Notes under the pieces: generated by a model
What the model saw: only the letters and a program-made list of their open reading frames with translations
Database searches by the model: none
What the model was told of the DNA's origin: nothing
NCBI GenBank assembly: GCA_947683425.1
Contig: CANTUQ010000327.1
Location: forward strand, 149,498-213,497
Direction of reading: 5' to 3'
Source of the DNA: Excoecaria cochinchinensis
Lineage: Eukaryota > Streptophyta > Magnoliopsida > Malpighiales > Euphorbiaceae
DNA length: 64,000 nt
Position numbers and translations under genes: made by a program
Shown here: one piece after another, positions 46,049-59,708 of the stretch
Numbering within the stretch: position 1 is the stretch's first letter
Layout: the number at the start of each line of letters is the position of its first letter

Positions 46049-47919
46049 CATTTCATTTATACATTTATTTTTAAACATTTCTATTACCAATTTCACAAAA
46101 TTAACTATAAGATTGTCAACTTACTCATTTGGCCATCACTTGCACTATACTTTAAAATTTCTCATTTTAAACATTATTCACTTCTATCTCACTTATTAAC
46201 CCATTTTAACACTAAACATAACATTTTAGACAATTCACATCATACATGTCAATATTTTTACTTTATACATATTGGATTATCATACGAAATTATTTTTCCA
46301 TTTATTCGAATTAACTTAATACACACGTTATTATCATTCTTTTGTCATTTTATGCCAATACACTTAATCAATTATCAAAGTATACTAAATTACCCTAACC
46401 TATTCCATTCGGCCAAGGTGTGTATATACTATTTCACTTAGTTTTCTTTCTTCTAGTCACTTAATTAATGAAATTACATGTTATACATCACTAATACACT
46501 TGTTACATCCTTTAAACATCAAAGTATTTCAAGTATTCCTTAAGAATACTATTCGGCAAAACCTAAGGTTCTTACATCCATTTGTTTTCTTTCCATTTTA
46601 ATAATTCAAAATCCCATTCTTAGCCCTCTTAAACATTTCTATCAAATTTATTTCAATTAAACATGCATAAATCACATACATGTAATATGAAAATAACGTA
46701 AAATCATACTTTTTCAATGGAAAAAGAAGGATATTGTACCCACTAACTTTATTTTCTTTTTCTCCACCTCTTAAGCATGCTTTCCATGCCTTGACTCCTT
46801 GAAACACCATCATCTCCTTTATTTTCCATAAGTGGCCGAATACAATTATGAAAGAAATCACCATAAATTTGCTTCCTTTATGCAATATAATTACATAAAC
46901 ATACTCTACATATCCTAAAATATCTATTTGAACCTTTAAACCAATTTAAAAACATCAACTTTACGTACCTCAATTTGACACATAAAATTTTGCACTTATT
47001 TTTTTCAACTTCTTCAACATAAAATGCACTCTAATTACCACCATCAGATTCTAGAGAGGTTGATCTTTACTTAGGAGGCTTGGATTTCGGGAGCTATGGA
47101 GAGAAAATGGAAGAAAAATGGAGAAGAAAGGAATAAATTCACTTAAGCCAAAGGAAGAGAGGAGAAGGGCGGTGGAGGCTAGATTTCTCTAGAGAAATAT
47201 GGCTTTGTGTGGCCTTATATAGGCTGAAATTGAACCTCACCGGTCCAACCAAAGTTGCCAAATCGGTTTGAACGAAAATTTCGATTTTTTGGCCAAATTC
47301 TGTTGTTCTAAGGCAGCTATAAGTTCATTAACTTATTTTCACTCCCAACCACTTCCATCATTCTTAGAATATGAAAAATAACCTCCTTAAAAAAGTTTAG
47401 TTCAATCAGAGTTCGTTTGGGGTCCGGTTCAATTAAACCACTTCGATTCAACATTGTTCGGTTTTGCCGTAATTTGCTAATCTAATATTGTCAAAAATTC
47501 CTAAAAATAATTTTAAACCTTTACACAACCCACAATACACAACTTAGAGCTCATTTACTATTTTTAAAAATTGAGTGAAAGTTTGGTCAAACCCTAGTTC
47601 AATTGAACCGAACTAGAGGCAAACTTCAGCTTAACTTTCGGAAGCCCAAATGACCTCATTTTCACTCAAAATTTTACCACTAGACTCTTGACAATTCACA
47701 TATCAATATTATCAAATAAATATTTTCCAGTAACTTCTGTCAATTTTAGCTATATAACTACCGAGAGGTCACTAATCTCGAGATTGCTATACCTCAAGCA
47801 CACTTAACTTTTTAACTCTACTGCAGTTAAAGTTACTCAAGCCATCACTCTATACCGAAATCACATTTTAGAATCAATAAAATTCATTGAATACTGCTAA
47901 GCTAGTATTTTGGTCTTTA
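46049..47919 (-). mobile_element. Long LTR (right member), second segment
   Basis: Continuation of 21397-24698, similar to 19242-21090. It contains the purine-rich block and the TATA-like motif at 47214-47221. It ends at GTATTTTGGTC, lacking the final ATTACA seen in the left LTR, and is followed by sequence of another LTR family. Confidence 0.85.
47214..47221 (-). promoter_or_regulatory. TATA-box candidate of long LTR
   Basis: Minus-strand TATATAAG, at the same place as 20415-20422 in the paired LTR. Confidence 0.45.
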
Positions 47920-48759
47920 TCCAACCAATGGTCCAACCTATAAAGCCCAAATACAATTTTAAGCCTATTTGGCCATTTTTTTATGGTTTTCTCATTTTCC
48001 AACTCCAAATCATTTCTAATTCAATTCCATAATTCATATCATATAAAAACTAGGTTGTACATAAAATTTCAGCCCAATCATTCCATTTTTTATCCGGTTC
48101 AATAATTATCATTGTTACTGAAAAATTTCCTTTTCACTACCAAAAATTCTACACATCATTTAGAGGTTATCTGGAAATTTTCATCAATTTTGGATATCAT
48201 TTGCTATTTTTAACGCCTCGGTCGAACCGAGTACCATTCAAACCAAAATTATATCTTCTTCCTTACTTTCTAAGCTTTATTCCGCATAAAAGTGACTCCA
48301 TAATTATTAATACATAATCATTAGACTCCAATAATATTTTGGGCTCAATCGAAAATTATTTTTCGGTCCGATAATTATTTACCAGTCCGATAATCCAATT
48401 TTTCAGTGTCACCAAAAATTAATTTTTCATTACCATATGATTCTACTCATCACTAAGAGTATGTCCATATTCTCATATCATTTTTCTAAGGTCTATAGCA
48501 TCCCCTACGGTTCGGTCAAACTTCTAGTCAAACCTAGTAACTATTAGGACAGTAACCACTACTTTTTCTTATTTTCAACTTTTGAGACCCTATTTGATCT
48601 CGATTTAATTCCAAATTTTAATCTCCGACTCGTTGTGACTTATACTTTACACTAGTGAAATAAAATATTTTTCACTTCCTGGAGTACTATTCACCCTGGA
48701 AGCACTATTCACTATCGGGAAACACTATTATCGGCTAACTCGGTATTAGGGCCATTACA
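47920..48759 (-). mobile_element. End fragment of a second long-LTR family (left LTR)
   Basis: About 840 bp ending GGGCCATTACA. From about 48260 on it matches 53050-53544, the end of the LTR on the other side of a short interior. The first about 340 bp have no counterpart in the right LTR, which carries a deletion near 53050. Confidence 0.75.
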
Positions 48760-49224
48760 ATTCTCCCATACTAAAAGAAATTTCGTCCTTGAAACTTACC
48801 AAAGTCACATAATCAAAGATGCTATTCACCCAAATCAGCATCAATTGTCATTGTCACAGTGTGCTATCTTGTATCATTATACATTTTAAATCATTCCTAA
48901 CGGTATCACTACATATAATAAATCTTTTCTCCATAAACAAAAATTTCAACCTTTACATTACAGATCATTTGCATTCTAGCACACTCATGACCCTAATTTC
49001 ATTCTCAATCCATTCTTACAATGACATGAAATTCACCAATAGGACAGTTTCTATACACTTTACTCATCAATATACTATGACTTCTAGGATTTCTTACTAA
49101 AATGTCCTGGTCTAACTGTACACTATTCAAATCATTTTCCTCAATTGGCAGGTATATGAAGTTAACTCAATCATTTACCCCATTCGACCTTAGAATCGCC
49201 TAAACTTTCTATGATACCACTAAC
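48760..49224 (-). mobile_element. 465-bp interior of second long-LTR non-coding element
   Basis: On the minus strand it begins after the 5' LTR with GTTAGTGGTATCATAG, an initiator-Met-type primer site. It ends with CAAGGACGAAATTTCTTTTA and then TATGGGAGAAT, a polypurine-tract setting. It has no gag or pol and the same organisation as 21097-21396. Confidence 0.75.
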
Positions 49225-52200
49225 TGTGATGCCCCATGCCCGCAATTGGAACGGACATAGGATGTCACTGCATTACTTTTCTAATCGATGCTTATTACAA
49301 ATGCGGTAATTTTTTTTTTCTCTTTTATAATCACTTATCTTTTTAACGCATATGTCACTAACATTTTCATTCAGTCCAGTTCAAATATCACATTTTATCG
49401 TATCACATCATTCAATCATAATCTATAACATTTAACATGTCCATATTACATAATACATGCCACTAACAAATTGCTTAGCCTAATGCACATATAAATTCAT
49501 GTCTTATTTACTATTTATTTAATAAAATTTTGGCAGCATAACGGCTACCACTTAACTATCCCAAAACCTGCAATTCAACAATAACACAGCCCAACTCAGG
49601 GGCACAACAATCATAACCTAATATCCATTCAAAAGTCAATCCATATGAACTAATCCAATCCAATAACATCTATCTTTACATATAACTATTTCACTAACAT
49701 AACATAGTCGTATACATTCTAACAATGATAAACATATTACTCTTAACTTCAATCCTGAGGTCCAGTCTGGTCATGCAGCTGATAGTCTGTCTGCTCCGCA
49801 GACGCTCTGCTCGGTACCTACACGCAGTCAAATAAACTACGTGCTGAGCATTAAATATTGTCAATGGTGATTACAAATCTGATGATTTCCATTTCTAACT
49901 TATACACATACACATGCATAAAACACGCTCCTCTTAATCAATTCTGTAGTTACATTTAAATTACTCACTTATTGTCATATTACTGTACAATCCTTCATTT
50001 AACCTTATTATGGGCTATTTACAATTTAACCCCTAACTTATCCAAAGCTTATCATGTTACCCTTCCATTTCGCTAACTTATCATTTTACCCTACAGTTTC
50101 CATTTATTTACATATTTGCCATCAAGTAAATTTTCTCACCTTGATTTGCTTACTTAGTGTACAATTTACCATTCAATCTTCAAACTTTCGTTTTAATTCT
50201 TATTAGCTTATCACTTCACTCCTTTAACCTCATATTACTATTCTCACAATAATACAAATTTTTGCACACTTCTCTACATTTGACATGTAAATTTACGTTT
50301 TAGTCCCTGACTTATTACTTTCATAATCATTTTACATATTATTTCATATTATAACTCTATATTGCAATTAAATTCATTAATCATTCATTTTATCATTTTT
50401 AATCATTGCACTTATAATTTCATGTACAAATTACCGTTTAGTCCTTACTCTATGAATTTCAGGACAAATTACATTTATGCCATTCTTTTGACATTATTTA
50501 CGGAAACGCCACTAGTTCACTTATTTTTCACGTTTAATTCACTCTTTGGCTCATAAATTACATATTAGTCCTTACATTGTCATTTTCATGTCAGATTAAA
50601 TTTTGGTCCTTAGACTTTATATTCTTTACGTATGTGTCATTTTAATTTCACTTTTCATTTACATGTCACTTATTAGTGTACTTTTACACTTAATTATGAT
50701 TTTGCCCCTACTTTTGCAAAATTGCAATTTGATACTTCATTTATATTTACTTATAATTTTGTCATTTACTCATTATATTTTCACGTTTATTCACTTTTTA
50801 GCTTATAATTTGCCAATTACTCTCACAACTAATTGTCTTTACGGTAAATTACGTTTTGGTCTTTAAACCTTTATTTTCTTTCATATGAGTCCTTTTTTAT
50901 TTAAATTTTCATGTTCACTATACTTATTACATTTCCAGGTCATTTTGGCTATTATGACCCATTTGGCTTATACTTTTGGTTAATTTACCATTTTGACCAC
51001 AAATTCTTACTTTCTTTCGTTTAGGTCCTTTTTTCATATATCTTCTTATTTTCATGTTACTTTTCACATTTTCATGTCATTCTTCTTTTCACAGCATCGT
51101 ATCATTTTACAATTCTATCCTTTTTCACGTAGGCTTTTTATACATTATGCCTTTACATAGTACACTTTTACATATTCGGCTTTTATACTTTATATCTTTT
51201 ACATTTTACATTATATCGTTTTACTTTATATCATATTACTTTTGCATTTTTCAAATCATTTTACAATCATGCCCCTAGTACAATCCCAGCAGAAAATCTG
51301 CAAACCAGATATACGAGACGTGGGCCTAAAGTCCCACTACACTGCACTAGAGAATGATCCCAAAGGACCACCCCAACATTTACACTGAAGTATGACATAT
51401 GACATGTAACATTTAACATATAATAGAGGGCTATGGAAGACCATCGCGAATCTGCCATAGTCAAGCAAGTCGCCATGACTTGCACCATGATGCAGAGGTC
51501 CCTATACCTAGCCAAACATATCCTGAACTAGATTAAACCGCCAGACACTACTAAAGGCAGTACCTTTCAAAAGACTTTCAAATCCACTTTTCATTCTTTT
51601 GACACTTTCATTTTACATATAACATATAACTCAGAACTGTGTTTTCATACTTTAACACTTCCATTTTCACTTACATTTTATGTTTCATTTTCATTTTGGT
51701 CACTTCATTATCATTCCTAATCGATCAATATTCTAGCCAATCAGGCACAATTCTTGTCATATACTTATTTCACAAGATAAGTATACTCATTCCAGTTAGT
51801 GGCCATAAGTTCATTTCAAGCCACTCACAGTCTTTTCTTGTACTTTTAATTTCTCACTAGTTTGTCATCAATTTTAACATTTATATGCATTTCAAAAACT
51901 AATTCATTATAGTTCATCATTTCCATATTGAGCATGTTATTCAAAAATATTCATGTATATTTCATAAATTTCAAATAAATTTATGGACACTTGTTTTCAT
52001 GTCTAAATTCATTTTAGCTCATTAATCTTCAAATTTACCTAAGAGATACCCCAGTGTGCACTAGGGTACCATTCGGCCAGGTGAGCACATCTCCTTACAA
52101 ATTCCTTTAGTTTCGTTTAAGCACTTCAATTGTCATTTTAAAGGCTCTTAATCAATTTTTCTAACCTTATACTCAATTAAGCTCACATATAACATAAATT

Positions 52201-53544
52201 CATTTAAGTCAATCATTTCATTTTCATGAGTTTCTTTTCATTAAACTTTCCCTTTCACTTTTAATTCATTCATTCTACCCATTTTACGTCTCATATGACA
52301 TGTATACCCTATAATTTATTATATTCCTCTACTTAAGCCATTCGGCCATCATAGGGTTTGTCACTAACATTTTATTTTTCATTCATTTATCACTTATTTC
52401 ACTAGATTAAACCTCAATTCACATATGTATACCATTTAATTTCATGAAATCACTAGGTAGACCTTATATATACCTAAGTATACCATTATGTCACATTATA
52501 TCTAATACTTGCACATAGTTTTCTTTCACTTTAATCACTCTAATTAGCTTAGTTACCCTCACTAAGCTCAAATATCACCTCAATTTCAATTATACATGCA
52601 AATCACACATAGTCACCATATAAACATAACATTAAACCCTAATTTTCCAAAGAAAATTCATGGATTAGGTAATCAAAAATCTTATATCCATGCTATAGCC
52701 TTCACAAGCTCCTTAATTTTTGCCTTTAGCCCTTAAAAAGCCAGTTTCCTCCATTTTCCTCAACATGGCCGAATATACACAAGAATAAAACATCAATTAA
52801 TTTTCTTCTTTTATCAAATCTAATCTCATAAACATACTCTAAACATCCTAGAGTACTCGCGGAAACCATTAATTCAATTTAAAACACTTAAATTTCCTTA
52901 CCTCCATTTTGAGACATAATCTTTTATCCATGCTTTTCCTTACTTTTAATCCACTAAATGGATACTTGAATCAAGCAAGAAATCAAGGAAATTGAGAGAA
53001 AGAGGTGAGGGATGACTTCAGCCAAGGGAGAGGAAGGAGAAGGCAGAATAGATCTTTTTCCTTACTTTCTAAGTTTTATTCCTCATAAAAATGACTTCAT
53101 AATTCTTCAAATATATTTATTAGACTCCAATAATATTTTGGGGTCAATCAAAAATCATTTGTCGGTTCGATAATTATTTACCAGTCCGATAACCCAATTT
53201 TTTAGTGTCACTAAAATTAATTTTTCGTTACCATATGATTATACTCATCACTACGAGTACGTTTATATTCTCATATCAATTTTTTAAGGTCTATAGCTTC
53301 CCCTACGGTCCAATCAAACCTAGTCAATATTTGGACTGAAACCGCTACTTTTTCTTATTTTTGACTTTTGACGCCCTATTTGACCTCGATTTCACTCTAA
53401 ATTTTAACCTCGTACTCGTTATGACTTCTACTTTCTACTAGTCAAATAAAATATTTTTCACCTCCTGATATACTATTCACCCTGGAAGCATTATTCACTA
53501 TCGGGAAATACTATTCCAAGCTAACCCAGTATTGGGGCCATTAC
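49225..53544 (-). mobile_element. Long LTR (right member) of the second non-coding element
   Basis: Starts TGTGATGCCCC and ends GGGGCCATTACA. It is AT-rich without genes. The conserved long-LTR block is at about 51284-51560 and the purine-rich segment at about 52975-53050, after which a deletion relative to the left copy joins directly to the LTR end. It is inserted in Tat-type 3' sequence, which follows at 53545. Confidence 0.8.
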
Positions 53545-53747
53545 ACCACCGTCCCGGATCTTTGACATTGAAGTCTTCAGAGAAAAGTCTTCAGATTGAC
53601 TTTGTGGCAACATTTAGAAGCCACTATCCACAATCTATAACACAACAAAAAGTAAGGACTGCCTCAAGTACACACTTCTTTCCTTGATCTTTGAATTTTA
53701 TCTCATTTAGACACTAGTGCGATAGTTTTCCCAAAATTGGGGGCAAC
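53545..53747 (+). mobile_element. Tat-type 3' untranslated fragment with hairpin repeat and polypurine tract
   Basis: Resembles the 75-bp repeats at 8268-8475 (AAGTC facing GACTT, GTGGC facing GCCAC) and ends in CCAAAATTGGGGGCAAC just before the LTR at 53748. The rest of the internal region is missing. Confidence 0.75.
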
Positions 53748-54407
53748 TGTAGACACGGGATCCGGAGGCAGCCCAGATCAGAGTTACCCAATGAAGATAA
53801 CAGTATCTGTTCCACAAGACAAGGAGTGAAGTTGTAGGCTATCGCCCTTGAAATTTGCAAGTTTCAGTAATATTGGTGACTAAAAATCCTCAAATTTTCT
53901 CTTTTGCTTCAGAAATGGTCATTTTATTAAGGTTTTGCTTTTTTTTTTGGTGAGCAACGCCCGTCGATCGGCGAGCAACGCCCGTCTCTCAAACTTGAGG
54001 GCTCCTATCCCTCATGCGAGCAACGCCCCTCGCTTCCGCCTGTCCCTCGTATGCAACGCCCGTCACTCGTGCTTATCCCTTGTGTGGGTGCCCGCCACTA
54101 TGACCGATGCCCGTCGGTGGGCCGAGGGGCGCCAGTCGGTCGTGTCCTGGAGACATTTTATCTTATAAAATCTAATTTGAATTCAAAAATATTTGATTTT
54201 ATCTTTTAGAATCTGATTCGAATTTAAAAAGATTGTATTTTATTTTACAAAATCTAATTTGAATTCCAATAAATTTGATATCTATCTATCAGGATAATTT
54301 AAATTTTAAAAAATATTTGAATTTTTAATTTTAATTTTAAAAAGATTTGAATTTTTAATTTGAATTTTAAAAAGATTTGAATTTCTTATCCTTATCCTCA
54401 GTTAGCT

Positions 54408-54415
54408 TATAAATA
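54408..54415 (+). promoter_or_regulatory. TATA-box candidate of Tat-type LTR
   Basis: TATAAATA about 660 bp into the LTR. Equivalent motifs lie on the minus strand in the inverted Tat-type LTRs at 57523 and 63127. Confidence 0.55.
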
Positions 54416-55744
54416 GTAGGCTGAGTATCAATGTTGGAGGTTAGCAAATCTTTGGATTAGCAATTTTTAGATTTTTATAAACCTAAGGATTTCTTTCCAT
54501 ATCGAATTTTTAACTTTTCAAAAAATGAATTAGGAAGAACTTGAGAAAGTAAAAACAATTTTCTTTTCTCGATCTATCCTTCTCAGATTCAAAATTGAGA
54601 AAAAGAAATAAATTCTTTTATCTTGATTTACTTTCTTAAAAACCCGAATTATTTGAAAAGAACAGTTTTTTTATAAGAGAAATTGTCTTTCACAATTTGC
54701 ATTGGTCAACATATCCTTGTAAAATTCAAGGGAGAATCACATGACATTCACCTTCCGAAAATCAACATTCCTAGCATAAACATTTTGGATTAGCTCCTTC
54801 ATAACATGAATTAATTTATTTTAATTAGTGCATTTTATCGCTTTATTTTCTTTATAGATAATTTATTGCATAAAAAATGAATTAAAATGTAACAATCTTG
54901 GATTTTGGTTGATATTTTCAGTTTTTTTGAGGTTTGTACATGATCGATGGGCTGAAGGCCTCACCGATGACTGTCGCTCAAGAGAGCAACGGGCCGTAGC
55001 GAGGAATTCCTTCTGCCCCATCGATCGCTCCAGGAACGGCCATTGCTCGGGCTATCTGGCCGTCCCTAGGCCTCTTTCCTTCCTTTGTTATTTCTCTTAT
55101 TCTTTTCTCTCAATCTTTTTATTCAATTTTAAGTAATTCATTTCTTCTTTTCTTATTATTCAAATTATTTGTTTATTTCTGATGTTTTATTTTGCTAACA
55201 CATTATGTGTTTTTGTGAGTTATTTTGTTATTTTATTGAATATTGGATGCTGAGAAAGGAAGCTAACCAGGATGATTCGAGGACGTCAATTTAGTTCATT
55301 TCTCCTACCTTACCTCCCTTTTAGTTCATTTTTTCTCAATTCTAACTCATCATAAATGTTATTTCTGTATTCGTAAATATAAAACGACAAAGAGTTTCTA
55401 CAAATGAATGAGGCTTTCTTGAATAAAATAGGACCAATGTCCTAATTTTCTCCCCAAACAGAAATGTCACATTAATATTATTCTTTTTAAGTATGCATGC
55501 GAGGACTAATGTCTTCGTCCCTAACAAATATTCCATTTTATGTATGATTTACATTTTATTTACAGTAGGGCTTGTATTTTTTCCCTAGTTTTATTGTAAA
55601 TAATTGTTCTTTTATCTCCTTTATTCTGAGTTTACTTTATTTAGAGCTTCCACTATGTGATTGATTTGCGCTTTAATTACTGCATTTAAATGTATGAGAA
55701 AAGGAATGAAATTTAATTTTAAGACTCACTTATAACTTTAATCG

Positions 55745-56200
55745 AGGTATGAATAAGAGTGGAATCCCAAACTCTCTCTGGTCTTAGGCTTCAAGAGGTT
55801 AGATGAACCTTTTTAATATTCTATTGGGAAGAGAATTCCAAAATATATCCTATTGCCTAAAATAGACTAATATGAGTCGTCTTAGGTTTCGTGAGATTAG
55901 ATGAACCATTTTCAATGTTTTATTGGAATCGGGATTCCAAAATACCTCTCACTGCCGAAAATAGACTAATACACATCGTCTTAGGTTTCATGAGATTAGA
56001 TGAACCATTTTCAACGTTTTATTAGAATGGGAATTCCAAACTATCTCTCGTTGCCCAAAATAGACTCACACGCTTTGTCTTAGGCTCAACGAGACTAGAT
56101 GACCTTTCCCAATATTATATTGGGTGGCGACTACAAAACACCCCTTGTTGCCCAAAATAGATTCCCTTGTAATCTTTACAAGTTCCATGAACCTCTCTCA
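55745..56200 (+). repeat. Tandem repeat of about 99 bp in the LTR 3' end
   Basis: CTTAGG followed by a GAGATTAGATGAACC-type phrase recurs at 55783, 55881, 55980 and 56079 (spacing 98, 99, 99). The last unit ends in TTGGGTGGCGACTACAAAA, a primer-site-like motif. Confidence 0.85.
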
Positions 56201-56251
56201 AAATCCCTAAAAGTGGGTTCTCGGGGCCTCTGGGGTTCAGCGCGCATCACA

Positions 56252-57820
56252 CCACCCAATAAAATATTAGGAAAGTTCGTCTAACCTCATGAAACCTAAG
56301 ACCAGAGAGAGTTCGGGACGTCACTCTTACTTGTAGCTTGGTTAAAATTTATAAATGAGTTTTACAGATTAAATTTCCATCTCTTATCTCACACGATTTA
56401 TGCAATTAAATTAAAGTAAATTTTAATCATCCAAGGAAAACAGTAGAGAAAATGATAATTAAAGTAGTAAAAACATTAACTTATAATGGAAAAGGGGGCA
56501 GAATACAACTCTAACAAATAAACTGAAAAGAAAAGAAAATGGAAGATAAATGATAAAAGGTGTAAAGCAAATGAATGAACCAAACGCTGTCTCCAAATCC
56601 TCTAAATCTTCGCTTATTAGCAATGCTCAAACAAAAAGAAGAAATATTTTGTCCCAAATAAAAACACAAGAAAGTAATAAGTTTGCAAAATTATATGATA
56701 ATTAAAGAAATAATATAAATAATCAAAATACTAAAATTAAAGAAATAAAATATCAATATGATAAAATAGTATTAAAATAACACAAAAAGGCATGCAAAAA
56801 GAAATAACATTAAAAGAAATAAGAAAATAAATCAAAGATGAGCAAAAGAGGGGAAAAGAGAGTGAGGGACGACCTAAAGGAGGAGGGACGGCCAAGGGGA
56901 GAGCGATGGATGGAAGGAAGAGGAGTCCGCCACGTCCCGTTTCTCTCTTGAGGGACAAGCGTCAGTCGGGTCTTCTTCCCTTTCGTTGTTTCCAGAAATA
57001 TTAAAACTCCATTTTTATTTAAATATGTTTTTTTCTATGCTTCTCCTTACATATCTCTAGCCCATTTTTATACAATCATGCCTAAAACAAAATTTATAAA
57101 TGAAATTTAACATGAAAAGATAATAAAATCAAGGCAAAACAATAAATTCACATTTTGAATCAAAAGATGTATTTCATGTCATATATTTAAATTAATGAAC
57201 AAATTATAAACTTTAGACCCATAATATTTACCCTTAGTGTATTAATCTTTGAAAAGTAAGAAAATATTGAGTCTCTTCTTTCAGAATTTCACAAGAACGT
57301 TTTAAAAATAAGTGAAGATTTTACTTTCTCTCCCTAACCTCTCTCTAAAATCTTTTAAAACAAATGAAACTCAAGAGAACAATTAAAAAAAGAGAATTAA
57401 TTTCTCTTCCTCAAATGAATATATTAATTTAGAAATCTAAACCCATTTCAAAGAGAATTTTTCTTCTTTAGAATTTCTTTTCCCTTAAATTCTACCCCTC
57501 CTTATTCCTTTCTTCTCTTCTCTATTTATAGCCCTAAAAACCCTTGATTTTCTTGGCTTAGATTTATCTTTAAGGATAAAATCAAAATTTTTCAATTTAT
57601 TTTTAGGGATAAAATAAAATCTTTTCAATTTTAAAAACCCTAAAATCCATCAAATTTATCCCAAAAAAATAGGATTTTAGATTAAGAGATATTCCCAGAT
57701 TTCCCATTGAAGGTAATCTAGAAATTTGGGTTCGGATCACGACCGATGGGCATCTTTCGTTTGAGGGACCGCCGTTGGTCGTGAGAAGGCAGGAATTCCG
57801 AATTTGCCACCTATAGCACA
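56252..57820 (-). mobile_element. Inverted Tat-type LTR fragment
   Basis: Reverse complement of Tat-type LTR sequence. Its first 150 bp mirror about 55680-55830 plus the GGGTGG phrase, so the two LTRs meet head to head at 56251/56252. It lacks the last about 130 bp of an LTR at this junction and is cut at 57820 by the next LTR. A minus-strand TATAAATA lies at 57523-57530, and GC-rich patches at about 56870-56990 and 57735-57800. Confidence 0.75.
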
Positions 57821-59635
57821 TGTAACACCCCTATTCCACTATACTATACGTACAATGTTCGACTAATTCGATCGACTTGCCGATGCTAAATCATGAAATA
57901 ATATTGTATTCGAAAGTACTGCAAGTTTTTTTTTTAAAATCAATAAATTTTGTGTACCAGTAACTATAACAATGTAACAAGCCATATGAAGATCTATAAA
58001 GCCTCTATATCTAAAAATACGTACAAATTATAAACTTGTTCTTACACCTTTCCTCTTTGCCCAATTCGATTATATACATGCCATGTCTATGATTCAATTC
58101 TTGCCAACCATCGCTATCCTCGATCAACAGTTGAGTCTCGGCCATTTCTAATCTTCTATCTTCCAAAACCTACGTGTATTAACAATTCTAAGCGCTAACC
58201 CTCAAAATGCCTAATGGTGGATACATATCCCTAGCTTTCTGTCACTAATCACAAGCATGCACACACAAGTATCTATGCACTTAATAAACACTAATACCTT
58301 AAAACCTTTACCTAATTTATGACTTAATTTATAACTTACTAAATTCTTTCTAAATTTAATTATCACTTTGCTTATACCTTTTTCCTGTTACTATACTCTA
58401 GAATTTTGATTCTAGTCATCTAACTATTTACTATTTACACTATTAACTTCAACTTATGTATTAATACCTTTACATACATTATTTATAGTGTTCACTTTCT
58501 CATTTCCTATATGTCATTAATACTTTATTACTGTTCTTAGTCACTATTAATCTTTTCTCATTATTTACTTGTATTATTACCCTTTAATTTAACTAATTCT
58601 CTTACGCTTATTTCAATATTCATTTAATTGAAATCTTTGCAAATTAACCTATAATTGTCAAAATTACAATTCATTTAAATAAATTTTCGGTAGTATAATG
58701 GCTATATACGCTACCTACCCTCTTGCAAAATAATCAATATCACAACCCATCGTGGGCACAACAATCCAATAATATGCAATTATGATAAATTCTTAATCTA
58801 TCAACATATTATATCATTTATTAATCTCTTAGCATATGAGTCTAAATTTAAGTTTAATTATTCTATTAGCTATTTCAAGATTAACTTTATTATGTTTTCA
58901 CTAATATTATTATTATTATTATTAATATCAATATCTATATTATTTTTGTTATCAATACTTTCATCTTAATGGTTAACATTATTTTGTTATTAACTCTTAA
59001 CATTTTATTAACAATCCTATGTTCCTTGTACATATTTAATTCTATCACTAATACTTATGTGGAACCATCTTAAATTAATTCATTATTTCATTAGCATTTT
59101 ATAGCACTTCCCAATATTCACTAACATTATTATTTGTACTCCTTATGTCCAATACTATAATTGTTACTTATCTTTCTTCCTCTATTAATATCATAGTATT
59201 ATTGTTATTAACTTTAATGTTAACATTTCATTACTAACTATTTTTCCATTTATTACTACTTAGTCAAATTTACATGTAGAATAGCCTAAAACATTGAGTT
59301 CTACATTTTGAATTTATATATATATTCTAACCCATATCTATATTACTTGTGCTAATTATATTGTTTTATCCTTTTTCACTATTTAATAGATCTCAATTTA
59401 TCCCTTTTAACTTATCTATATATATATATATGACTTTATAATCATTTTTTTTCTTTAACAATTTCCATTAATCCTTTGACAATACAATAATATCTTCCCC
59501 TTAAATCAATTACCCTACTATTATTTATTTACAATCCTAATATAAATGTTATTACTATCATTAAATATTATTATTACCATTTACATTAACATTAACAATA
59601 ATATAAACTTTAACATTAATATTACTTTTATTATC

Positions 59636-59708
<73 letters not shown>

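Larger units (their letters stand above)
53748..56251 (+). mobile_element. Tat-type LTR (2504 bp)
   Basis: Starts TGTAGACACGGGATCC and ends CGCGCATCACA. It contains two GC-rich patches (about 53955-54150 and 54940-55070), a TATA-like TATAAATA at 54408 and a 99-bp tandem repeat near its 3' end. It is a different subfamily from the LTRs at 24699 and 43078, but ends, primer-site-like GGTGGCGACT motif and layout agree. Confidence 0.85.

Noticed and set aside
53545..56256. CCACC at 53545-53549 and 56252-56256 as a target-site duplication
   Set aside because: The left side is internal 3' sequence of the element, not an LTR start, so the match is best read as chance.
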